Source of the DNA: an uncultured Bacilli bacterium
GTDB lineage: Bacteria; Bacillota_I; Bacilli_A; RF39; UBA660
NCBI GenBank assembly: GCA_947589375.1
Contig: CANQAO010000054.1
Span: forward strand, 1-7,275
Length of the DNA: 7,275 nucleotides
Reading direction: 5' to 3'
Shown here: one piece after another, positions 1-5,576 of the stretch
Layout: each line of letters starts with the position of its first letter
Numbering within the stretch: position 1 is the stretch's first letter
Notes under the pieces: generated by a model
Database searches by the model: none
Seen by the model: only the letters and a program-made list of their open reading frames with translations
Told to the model about the DNA's origin: nothing
Made by a program: the position numbers and the translations under genes

Positions 1-503
1 TTGGTAATAATCGCATAATAAGGATGATATGCCAGAAAATGTCTTTTATATTCGCAAGCTTCTAAAACAAAATATTTATTTTCTTTATTCGCATGACCGG
101 TTCCATCACCAATTAAATAATTAGCCCCCATAAGGTTATTTAAAACATGGGAAAGCATAGACGCTGTACTGGTTTTACCATGACAGCCAGCAATAGTAAT
201 GGTTTCAAACATATTCGTAAGTTTACTAACCATCTCTTCATATGAATGAATTGTCAGATCAAGGGAAATAGCTCTAGCTACTTCGACATTATCTTCATTA
301 AAAGCATTACCTTTGACAATAATCATATCTTCTTTAATATTATCAGCATTAAATGGTAAAATCTTAATACCCCGTTTTATTAAACCTTCTTCGGTAAAAA
401 AATGTGTTTCTAAATCACTACCCATAACTTCATAACCCAAATCATACAGAATTTGAGCAAGTGCACTCATGCCTGACCCTTTTATTCCAATAAAATAATA
501 CAT
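1..503 (-). CDS. murC: UDP-N-acetylmuramate--L-alanine ligase, N-terminal part (cut by window edge)
   Basis: MurC is the cytoplasmic ligase that uses ATP to add L-alanine to UDP-N-acetylmuramic acid, the first peptide step of peptidoglycan precursor synthesis. Seen: 167 residues from ATG at 503, then the reading frame leaves the window; the family is usually about 430-470 residues, so the rest of the central domain and the C-terminal domain are missing. The N-terminal Rossmann-like domain starts with FIGIKGSGMSALAQIL (residues 4-19) and GSD (28-30). The Mur-ligase P-loop AGCHGKTST lies at 105-113, with Cys where many homologues have Thr. The segment EACEYKRHFL (148-157) matches the conserved MurC region following the P-loop. 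The start is fixed by AGGAGG seven bases upstream, which overlaps the tadC stop codon. The gap to tadC is only 11 nt, so it is probably co-transcribed with the tad genes. The alternative, a MurC-like ligase such as Mpl, is less likely in a Gram-positive. Confidence 0.93.
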   Translation of the reverse strand, partial: MYYFIGIKGSGMSALAQILYDLGYEVMGSDLETHFFTEEGLIKRGIKILPFNADNIKEDMIIVKGNAFNEDNVEVARAISLDLTIHSYEEMVSKLTNMFETITIAGCHGKTSTASMLSHVLNNLMGANYLIGDGTGHANKENKYFVLEACEYKRHFLAYHPYYAIIT

Positions 504-510
504 TTTACGG

Positions 511-517
511 CCTCCTA
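511..517 (-). promoter_or_regulatory. Fused stop codon and Shine-Dalgarno (TAGGAGG) of tadC/murC
   Basis: Read on the minus strand, the TAG stop of tadC (517-515) shares two bases with a perfect AGGAGG (516-511), followed by a 7-base spacer to the murC ATG. The arrangement supports the murC start and suggests translational coupling. The same fused heptamer occurs at two other junctions in this operon. Confidence 0.85.
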
Positions 518-1213
518 ACTCAAAACATCAATTAAATATGGTCCTAATATTAATACCATAATAAGTGGGACGATAAATATTACCGAAATAATACTAACTT
601 TGTTTGGTATTTTATTAATTTGCTCCTTAATTTCTAAAATTTGTTTTTCTCTTAAAAAATCAATTTGATTATACATCGTATCTAAAATACTATTGCCAAA
701 CTGATTGGTTTGAATAATATTTAAAATTATATTATTAATAGTTTCTGAAGGAATTCTAGCTTTCATATCTTCCAAAGCTTCTAATAATGATTTGCCAAAA
801 TTCATTTCAAATAACGCTTTTTTAAATTCATCCGAAAGTTCAGAATCTACATTATCACAAGTTACAGTCAGCGATTGTTCTAAATTTCGGCCTGATTCTA
901 AAGTTAAGGTGAGAATTTCAAAGAACTGCAAAGCCTCGTAATCTAAACGACTAGTTCGTCTTTTTAGCTTTCTTACTATAAATATGTAATAGAATAAATA
1001 ATAATACCCAATAGCCACAAAAGGAGCATATATATATCCATTATCACTAATATAAATCGTAATAATAAAAACTAAAATCGTCGTAAAAAGTCTAGTATTA
1101 CAAAAAGATAATGTCGTAAATTTAGTATCCTTACCTAAACTAGTCAGTTTAGCCGAAATATTTTTAATATCTTTTTTACGATAAATAAGGCGGGTTAATT
1201 TTTTATCATCCAT
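515..1213 (-). CDS. tadC: TadC-like inner-membrane platform protein (T2SSF domain)
   Basis: A 232-residue type II secretion F-domain protein of the TadC kind. With TadB it would form the membrane platform on which the TadA ATPase acts during pilus or pseudopilus assembly. Seen: a basic cytoplasmic N-terminus, two hydrophobic helices at about 42-56 and 61-80, a positively charged stretch RKLKRRTSR (81-89), then a helical T2SSF domain at about 90-200 with the typical FFEILTLTLESGRNLEQSL start (97-115) and a second helical repeat, FGNSILDTM (172-180). A final membrane helix is at about 207-229. The length is a little shorter than typical TadC (about 270-300). The ATG follows the tadB stop codon directly with no gap, and GGTGGTGAT (1219-1227) serves as ribosome binding site. 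It contains no Trp. TadC rather than TadB is chosen from gene order (second F-domain gene after the ATPase) and the single compact domain. Confidence 0.88.
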   Translation of the reverse strand: MDDKKLTRLIYRKKDIKNISAKLTSLGKDTKFTTLSFCNTRLFTTILVFIITIYISDNGYIYAPFVAIGYYYLFYYIFIVRKLKRRTSRLDYEALQFFEILTLTLESGRNLEQSLTVTCDNVDSELSDEFKKALFEMNFGKSLLEALEDMKARIPSETINNIILNIIQTNQFGNSILDTMYNQIDFLREKQILEIKEQINKIPNKVSIISVIFIVPLIMVLILGPYLIDVLS

Positions 1214-2713
1214 TTAAATCACCACCCTCATTATTTTTCTGACACAAATGATAAAGATAATATAATATATAATCATGCCAATTAACATTATAATGCCAAG
1301 TTTAGTATTGATAAATGGCATAAAATACTGCGGATTAATTAGACTAACAAATAAGACAAACAAGAATGGTACAGTAAATAATACATAGACAATAATTTTA
1401 CTACTACCAGTTAGTGACCTAAGCTCTAAGCGTAATTTTTTCTTATTAAATAAAGTCTTTTCAATTACCCCAAAGACTTCGGTAATATTACCACCAGTCT
1501 TATTTAAAATTGATAATGAGGCCGTTAAATAACTTACTTCTTCTAGCTGTATACGTTCCGCAAAACGTTTAAAAATAACATCGATGCCTAAACCATAAGA
1601 AAGTTCTAAACTCATCTTTTTAAACTCTTTGCCAATCTCACCTTCGATTTCGTTACTAACTACATCGATAGCTTGGGTAATACTTCTTCCCGATTTAAAA
1701 GCATTATTCATTACAATAATGGCCGATAAAAAGTCGTTTTCTAATTTTCGCCTATAAAATTTATATTTGACGAAATAAAGAATATCTAAAACAAAGAAGC
1801 CGACCACTAAGGGCATAATAATTTCATAAATGGAGATAAGTTTAAATTGAATGGTAGTGGCAAAGATAACAATCAATAAAAACAAAATTGCAATTACAAA
1901 TTTGCCAGCCAAAATTTCCATACCCGTACTATGAATCGCACTAACTTTCGCATATTTATCTAATTTTTTGGCATATCTTTGCATCATATTAAGATTCTTA
2001 AATATATTAATGATTTTCATTAACATTTTGTGGTAATAATTAAATAAACGATCAAACAAAGAAACATTATTTTCCTTAGTTGATTCAATGACAAAAGGAC
2101 CTAAACGTTTTTCTAATTTAAAATTTTTGCGAATGCGAATAATAGGTATTAAAATCATAAATAGAATGATAAGCGCGCCAATTTGAAATAATAGTAACTG
2201 ATTAAACTCACTAACCACATTAACTTCAATATTGGTTTTAGCTACATTACCAGCTTCATCACTAACTGTATAAGTTAAATTGGTTATCCCTACTTCATTT
2301 ACATCAATATCACTTCTAGTAATTTGAGCCGTTATATTGCCATCATGATTATCCGTAGCTGTAACCTGAAGGTTATCTAAAGCCTTTTGATCGTGTTTTT
2401 TTATTTCTACTTTTTGATTTTGAACTTTTAAAACTGGAGCATCTTTATCGATTTCATATACGCCACTATTAATTACTACTTGATGACCTAAAGTATCATA
2501 ACCAGTGACTGATATTTGATAACTACCTGTTTCATCTAAAATAATATTACTAGGTTGATTGGTATCGACGGCAATCGTTTTCACTACTTTACCATCTTTA
2601 TAAACAGCATAACTATAATTTTTTATATTTAAAGATGGTGAAAAAGAGACAGATACGTCTTTATTTACTGGTTTAATTTGCTCTTTAATGTTAAAAGTTC
2701 CACCATCCATCAT
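1214..2713 (-). CDS. tadB: TadB-like platform protein with N-terminal Ig-like extracellular domains
   Basis: A 499-residue protein whose C-terminal two thirds is a TadB-type T2SSF platform subunit, the likely membrane partner of TadA. Seen: residues about 5-92 form one predicted beta-sandwich ending in EIDKDAPVL; residues about 90-166 form a second, with the HYR/DUF5011-like pattern ATDNHDGNIT (119-128), VNEVGITNLTYTVSDEAGN (138-156). A membrane helix follows at about 172-193 with a basic flank (RIRKNFKLEKR), so positive-inside puts the N-terminal part outside. Two more helices lie at about 271-288 and 293-315, the F-domain at about 325-435 (NNAFKSGRSITQAID; LNKTGGNITEVF), and two final helices at about 439-459 and 471-490. 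Ordinary TadB is about 300 residues and lacks the extension. There is no signal peptide. ATGs at 2713 and 2710 both fit the AGGAGG at 2719-2724; the second has the better spacing. No Trp. The F-domain call is firm; the Ig-like call rests on sequence pattern only. Confidence 0.88.
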   Translation of the reverse strand: MMDGGTFNIKEQIKPVNKDVSVSFSPSLNIKNYSYAVYKDGKVVKTIAVDTNQPSNIILDETGSYQISVTGYDTLGHQVVINSGVYEIDKDAPVLKVQNQKVEIKKHDQKALDNLQVTATDNHDGNITAQITRSDIDVNEVGITNLTYTVSDEAGNVAKTNIEVNVVSEFNQLLLFQIGALIILFMILIPIIRIRKNFKLEKRLGPFVIESTKENNVSLFDRLFNYYHKMLMKIINIFKNLNMMQRYAKKLDKYAKVSAIHSTGMEILAGKFVIAILFLLIVIFATTIQFKLISIYEIIMPLVVGFFVLDILYFVKYKFYRRKLENDFLSAIIVMNNAFKSGRSITQAIDVVSNEIEGEIGKEFKKMSLELSYGLGIDVIFKRFAERIQLEEVSYLTASLSILNKTGGNITEVFGVIEKTLFNKKKLRLELRSLTGSSKIIVYVLFTVPFLFVLFVSLINPQYFMPFINTKLGIIMLIGMIIYYIIFIICVRKIMRVVI

Positions 2714-2718
2714 ATAAT

Positions 2719-2725
2719 CCTCCTA
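2719..2725 (-). promoter_or_regulatory. Fused stop codon and Shine-Dalgarno (TAGGAGG) of tadA/tadB
   Basis: The tadA TAG stop (2725-2723) overlaps a perfect AGGAGG (2724-2719) that serves tadB. The tadB ATG at 2713 is 12 nt after the first base of this TAG and therefore in the same frame, so only one amber codon and three sense codons (Glu-Asp-Tyr) separate the two proteins. This junction also rules out an unannotated upstream signal peptide for TadB in its own frame. Confidence 0.85.
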
Positions 2726-4048
2726 TTTAAATATTTCAGCGATGTCTTCAAAACCTTTAGCCTTAATTTTTTCCACGACTTTAGGTACATAACTATGCAT
2801 TAAAAATTCACCCACGACATCACCATTTGGCAGTACGCCAGTTTGACGAAATTTAAAGATTTCTTTTTGAATAATTTCATCGTTTTTGATACCGATAATT
2901 TCATTGATACTAGTAACTCTCCTGCGACCATCACTAAATCTACGAACTTGTACTACAATATCAATGGCATCATCGATATATTCACGAATAGCCGTTACTG
3001 GTATTTCAACCCCATTCATTAGAACCATCGTTTCTAGTCTATTAAGGGCATCTTCGGGACCATTAGCGTGCATGGTCGTCATACTACCATCATGACCCGT
3101 GTTCATGGCTTGTAACATATCAAAGGCTTCTTTACCACGAACTTCACCGACAATAATCCGGTCAGGTCGCATACGTAAACTATTGATAACTAAATCACGA
3201 ACGGTTACTAAACCGGTGCCTTCGTAATTGTTAGTTCTGGTTTCTAATGAAATAACATGCGGTTGTTTCAGTCTAAGCTCCGCTGCATCTTCAATGGTAA
3301 TAATACGTTCATCAGGAAAACAGAATGATGATAAAACATTTAATAACGTTGTTTTACCAGCACCCGTTCCGCCAACGATTAAAATATTTAATTTCGCATG
3401 GACACAAGCTTCTAAAAATTTAGCCATATAAGGCGTCAGAGTTCCAGTTCTTAAAAAGTCATCAATATTAGCTAAATCTTGTTTAAATTTACGAATAGTG
3501 AGTATTGGTCCATTAAGGCATAATGGCGGAAGCACGGCATTTAGTCTTGAACCATCATCTAATCTAGCATCGACCATGGGATGCGCAATATCAATAGTTC
3601 TCCCCAGTGACTGCACTAATCTTTGAATGACTCTGACAATATGTTCATCATTAACAAAACTCGTCGTCCCATCGCGTCTTAAATGACCATCGATTTCAAT
3701 ATATACTTCATCTTTACCATTAACCATAATTTCCGTAATATCTTTATCTTTTAATAACTCGGTAAGAGGTCCATAGCCATTTATTTCATTATCGATTAAA
3801 TTATAAATATAGTTTCTTTCATTACTATTTAAGTCATAGCCTTCGATAATTTTATCGATTTGTGATTTGACAAAATCATCCATAGATTCATGACTATGAA
3901 CATCGTTATCGATTAAATTTTGAATAATTTCATTACGTAATTTTTCTAGTAAAACTTTGTCGGGAAAAGCATCATAGTCATTGACCTCAAAAACTTCACT
4001 AGTGTCATCAATATTTACATCAAATTCTTCTGTAAACTTCTTTTGCAT
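2723..4048 (-). CDS. tadA: TadA/CpaF-family secretion ATPase
   Basis: A 441-residue cytoplasmic hexameric ATPase of the GspE/VirB11 superfamily, CpaF/TadA branch, which powers Tad/Flp pilus assembly through the TadB/TadC platform. Seen: a variable acidic N-terminus (1-30), a helical region with the CpaF-type NEINGYGPLTELLKD (87-101) and ITEIMVNG (104-111), an N-terminal beta domain with DGHLRR (120-125), Arg-rich LDDGSRLNAVLPP (163-175), Walker A GGTGAGKTT (226-234), Asp box TIEDAAEL (251-258), Walker B RIIVGEVRG (297-305) and His box TGHDGSMTTMHANG (317-330). All catalytic boxes look intact and the length is normal for CpaF (about 430-480). The ATG is preceded by AGGAGG at 4056-4061, seven bases away. 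It is the best conserved gene here. No Trp. Family members also power type II/IV-like secretion, but the adjacent TadB, TadC, TadZ and TadE homologues fix the Tad assignment. Confidence 0.96.
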   Translation of the reverse strand: MQKKFTEEFDVNIDDTSEVFEVNDYDAFPDKVLLEKLRNEIIQNLIDNDVHSHESMDDFVKSQIDKIIEGYDLNSNERNYIYNLIDNEINGYGPLTELLKDKDITEIMVNGKDEVYIEIDGHLRRDGTTSFVNDEHIVRVIQRLVQSLGRTIDIAHPMVDARLDDGSRLNAVLPPLCLNGPILTIRKFKQDLANIDDFLRTGTLTPYMAKFLEACVHAKLNILIVGGTGAGKTTLLNVLSSFCFPDERIITIEDAAELRLKQPHVISLETRTNNYEGTGLVTVRDLVINSLRMRPDRIIVGEVRGKEAFDMLQAMNTGHDGSMTTMHANGPEDALNRLETMVLMNGVEIPVTAIREYIDDAIDIVVQVRRFSDGRRRVTSINEIIGIKNDEIIQKEIFKFRQTGVLPNGDVVGEFLMHSYVPKVVEKIKAKGFEDIAEIFK

Positions 4049-4055
4049 AGCCTTC

Positions 4056-4062
4056 CCTCCTA
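4056..4062 (-). promoter_or_regulatory. TAGGAGG: ancestral tadZ stop fused with tadA Shine-Dalgarno
   Basis: A perfect AGGAGG (4061-4056) sits 7 bases before the tadA ATG. Its first two bases belong to the TAG (4062-4060) that ends the shifted-frame tadZ C-terminus. The same stop/SD fusion at two intact junctions of the operon is independent support that the shifted frame is the true original tadZ ending. Confidence 0.82.
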
Positions 4063-4637
4063 TTCTTTGAATATTTTTTCAAGTAATTTTTTAAGTTCTA
4101 TTCCGCCTTTGCTTTTACTAATGGATTTATCTAGCGTCATAATTTTACCATTATAAACATAATCGGCAATATGGTGGTTATAAAAACTTTTCGGAATTAC
4201 ACAGTCGATATTTACTCCCAACGCATTTTTAACATCTGATTTACTATAGTTTTCATGATGGTATCAATTAAAATGACATCGTATTGTAAGACTAAACGAC
4301 TTAAAATAATACTAATATATTTGGCTTTGATTTTACTACCATTTCGCGGATCAACTGGAGCGGCTAAAACATCGATATAATCATTATATTTAGCCACATA
4401 ATCACTAAACTGATTAAAACGATTATTCATATAGTCTTCACATAAAGTATAAATATCGCTGCCATCATTTATATTCAGCATTGCCGCAACGCTCCCACTA
4501 TATAAATCTAAATCGACAATAATGGTTCTCAGTTTCATTGCTGATAAAAAGCCGGCTAAATTTAAAACCGTTGTGGTTTTACCAGTGCCACCTTTAACTG
4601 ATGTGACTGTAATTACTTTTGCTTTGTTTAGTGCCAT
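4060..4637 (-). pseudogene. tadZ: tadZ/cpaE-type MinD-like ATPase gene, internally deleted and frameshifted
   Basis: TadZ/CpaE ATPases of the MinD/ParA family localise Tad assembly complexes in the cell. Seen: from ATG 4637, an intact N-terminal half with deviant Walker A KGGTGKTTT (15-23), switch I VDLDLYSGSVA (41-51), VLAAPVDPR (90-98) and Walker B/switch II YDVILIDT (119-126). After codon 126 (about 4260) the frame gives 15 unrelated residues and TAA at 4214-4212. A different frame, starting near 4260, encodes 66 residues that look like the family C-terminus (YSKSDVKNALG, IDCVIPKSFYNHHIADYV, NGKIMTLDK) and ends at TAG 4062-4060, next to tadA. The two pieces total about 192 residues, whereas this ATPase type usually has about 250-260, so about 60-65 codons of the central fold seem lost. 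The receiver domain found in many CpaE proteins is also absent. The start has GAGGTGG at 4641-4647. The cause could be a real deletion or an assembly error. Confidence 0.8.
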
Positions 4638-4647
4638 AATCCACCTC

Positions 4648-5025
4648 TTAATTCTTTTTTATAATTTGTTTGCCATCTTTGATATAACCACTATAAGTTA
4701 AGTCAATTTCATAAGCATCCTTAAAAAATACTTTAAACATGCCTTTGACATTACTAGTAACTTTAATAGTAATATTCTTATCATTAATGGTAATCTTTTT
4801 TTCACCTTTAATATTTACATCTAACATCTTCTGCATTTTAGTTTGTATTTGCTCATCATCAATATGCTTAAGCCCATATTTAATAGTTTCGGTAATAGTT
4901 TGCTCATATTTTATTCTCGTAACATGTAACTGCCCTAGTTCAATAACATACCCTACGACCATAAAAAATAGGGGGATTAAGAGAACAAAAATTACTAAAG
5001 TCTGACCATGATTATTTAGCTTCAT
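4648..5025 (-). CDS. TadE/TadG-like pseudopilin, second of the pair
   Basis: A 125-residue small membrane protein with a pilin-like N-terminus. Seen: MKLNNHGQTLVIFVLLIPLFFMVVGYVIELGQ, summarised as a short polar leader (1-6), Gly7-Gln8 as a plausible processing site, and a hydrophobic helix at about 9-27, followed by a soluble, Lys/Ile/Thr-rich domain ending in a basic tail. The +5 Glu typical of TadE and type IV pilins is Ile here, which is more like TadG. The chosen ATG at 5025 is supported by AAAGGTGAT at 5030-5038; an in-frame GTG at 5034 lies inside that ribosome binding site and is unlikely to start translation. The gene overlaps the end of the upstream TadE gene by 14 nt, so the two are probably translated together. 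Role inferred: minor pseudopilin of the Tad machine on the outer face of the membrane. No Trp or Cys. Confidence 0.72.
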   Translation of the reverse strand: MKLNNHGQTLVIFVLLIPLFFMVVGYVIELGQLHVTRIKYEQTITETIKYGLKHIDDEQIQTKMQKMLDVNIKGEKKITINDKNITIKVTSNVKGMFKVFFKDAYEIDLTYSGYIKDGKQIIKKN

Positions 5026-5365
5026 CTTGATCACCTTTATAAATCGTTTGCGAAGTTTCAGCTACATAGGTTTTACCTAAAACATTATTTAAAATTGGAG
5101 CCGACACTTTAATATCTTTTTTAAGAGTTAACTCGACCATATCATTGATTTCTTTTTCTTCATATTTAAGATTTTCTTTAGCCACGTACGCTAACATTTC
5201 CTCTTTTTTATTATTTTGATATAATTCTACAACCGTTGTCATGGAATTATTTAAGTTAATTTTTTGCACGAAAATACTACCGAGATCGGTTAAAACCACT
5301 ATGGTAATTAAGATAACTGGTAATATTAAAATAAATTCAACAAGTGCTTGTCCCCTATTATTCAT
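5012..5365 (-). CDS. tadE: TadE-like pseudopilin, first gene of the operon
   Basis: A 117-residue TadE-family pseudopilin. Seen: MNNRGQALVEFILILPVIL, a short basic leader then Gly5-Gln6, conserved Leu-Val-Glu-Phe (8-11) with Glu at mature position +5, and a membrane helix at about 12-30. This is the classical TadE motif, probably cut by a prepilin peptidase after Gly5. The remainder is a short extracellular domain rich in Lys, Glu and Asn, with no Cys or Trp. Known role: TadE-like minor pilins are needed for Tad/Flp pilus biogenesis. It is the first gene after the promoter at 5390-5418, with a short leader of about 18 nt and only a weak ribosome binding site (AGGT, 5377-5380). It overlaps the next gene by 14 nt. 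No larger Flp-type pilin is visible nearby, so this pair may be the main filament subunits here, which is inference. Confidence 0.82.
   Translation of the reverse strand: MNNRGQALVEFILILPVILITIVVLTDLGSIFVQKINLNNSMTTVVELYQNNKKEEMLAYVAKENLKYEEKEINDMVELTLKKDIKVSAPILNNVLGKTYVAETSQTIYKGDQDEAK
5030..5038 (-). promoter_or_regulatory. Ribosome binding site deciding the start of the second pseudopilin
   Basis: AAAGGTGAT lies 5 bases before the ATG at 5025 and inside the coding end of tadE. The in-frame GTG at 5034 is part of this site, so the ATG at 5025 is preferred as the start. Confidence 0.7.
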
Positions 5366-5389
5366 ATTCTCACGCTACCTATCATATAA

Positions 5390-5418
5390 ATTATACCAAA
5401 AAAACATATAAATAACAA
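5390..5418 (-). promoter_or_regulatory. Promoter of the tad-murC operon
   Basis: On the minus strand, -35 TTGTTA (5418-5413), a 17-base spacer and a perfect -10 TATAAT (5395-5390) form a housekeeping-type promoter. Transcription would start near 5383, giving a leader of about 18 nt before the tadE ATG at 5365. No second promoter was recognised inside the operon, so murC expression may depend on this one, at least in part. Confidence 0.75.
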
Positions 5419-5488
5419 TAATTTTAACGATTGAAAATAAAATTAAAATAATAAAATATTAAGTAATTTTAAACAATTCGAGTGAATT

Positions 5489-5520
5489 TTGACTTTTCTT
5501 TCTTTTAAGTGTATTATAAT
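5489..5520 (+). promoter_or_regulatory. Upstream promoter of the patatin gene
   Basis: TTGACT (5489-5494) is followed after 17 bases by TATTAT (5512-5517), which overlaps TATAAT (5515-5520). The 17-base pairing is the better promoter; start would be near 5524, about 50 nt before the gene. The -10 lies inside a perfect 12-base palindrome (5511-5522). Confidence 0.55.
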
Positions 5521-5522
5521 AC
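5511..5522. repeat. Perfect 12-bp palindrome over the -10 of the patatin promoter
   Basis: GTATTATAATAC is its own reverse complement and covers the -10 of the upstream plus-strand promoter. It may be a small operator or simply a symmetric -10 sequence; AT-rich DNA produces short palindromes by chance, so the function is uncertain. Confidence 0.4.
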
Positions 5523-5543
5523 CTGGCAAATGAACATTTAGAT

Positions 5544-5552
5544 TGTTATAAT
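5544..5552 (+). promoter_or_regulatory. Extended -10 promoter of the patatin gene
   Basis: TGTTATAAT contains a perfect TATAAT (5547-5552) preceded by the TGN extension, which can compensate for the weak -35 (TGGCAA, 5524-5529, 17-base spacing). Start would be near 5559, giving a leader of about 18 nt before the ATG at 5577. An imperfect dyad, AAATG-AA-CATTT (5528-5539), lies just upstream. Confidence 0.6.
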
Positions 5553-5576
5553 TTAAGTATAAAAAGGATGGTTATA

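Noticed and set aside
2886..3431. Two plus-strand open frames of 67-69 codons inside tadA
   Set aside because: They lie opposite the highly conserved tadA motifs, have no ribosome binding sites and encode no recognisable protein.
4212..4260. Programmed ribosomal frameshift joining the two tadZ halves
   Set aside because: No slippery heptamer was seen at the junction, and a frameshift could not restore the missing stretch of about 60 residues of the ATPase core.
4739..5005. Plus-strand open frame opposite the second pseudopilin
   Set aside because: Hydrophobic only because it mirrors an AT-rich membrane gene; no ribosome binding site or promoter.
5475..5488. AATTC-GAGT-GAATT hairpin in the divergent region
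   Set aside because: A 5-bp AT-rich stem with no T-tract in a useful place; too weak for a terminator and expected by chance in this composition.
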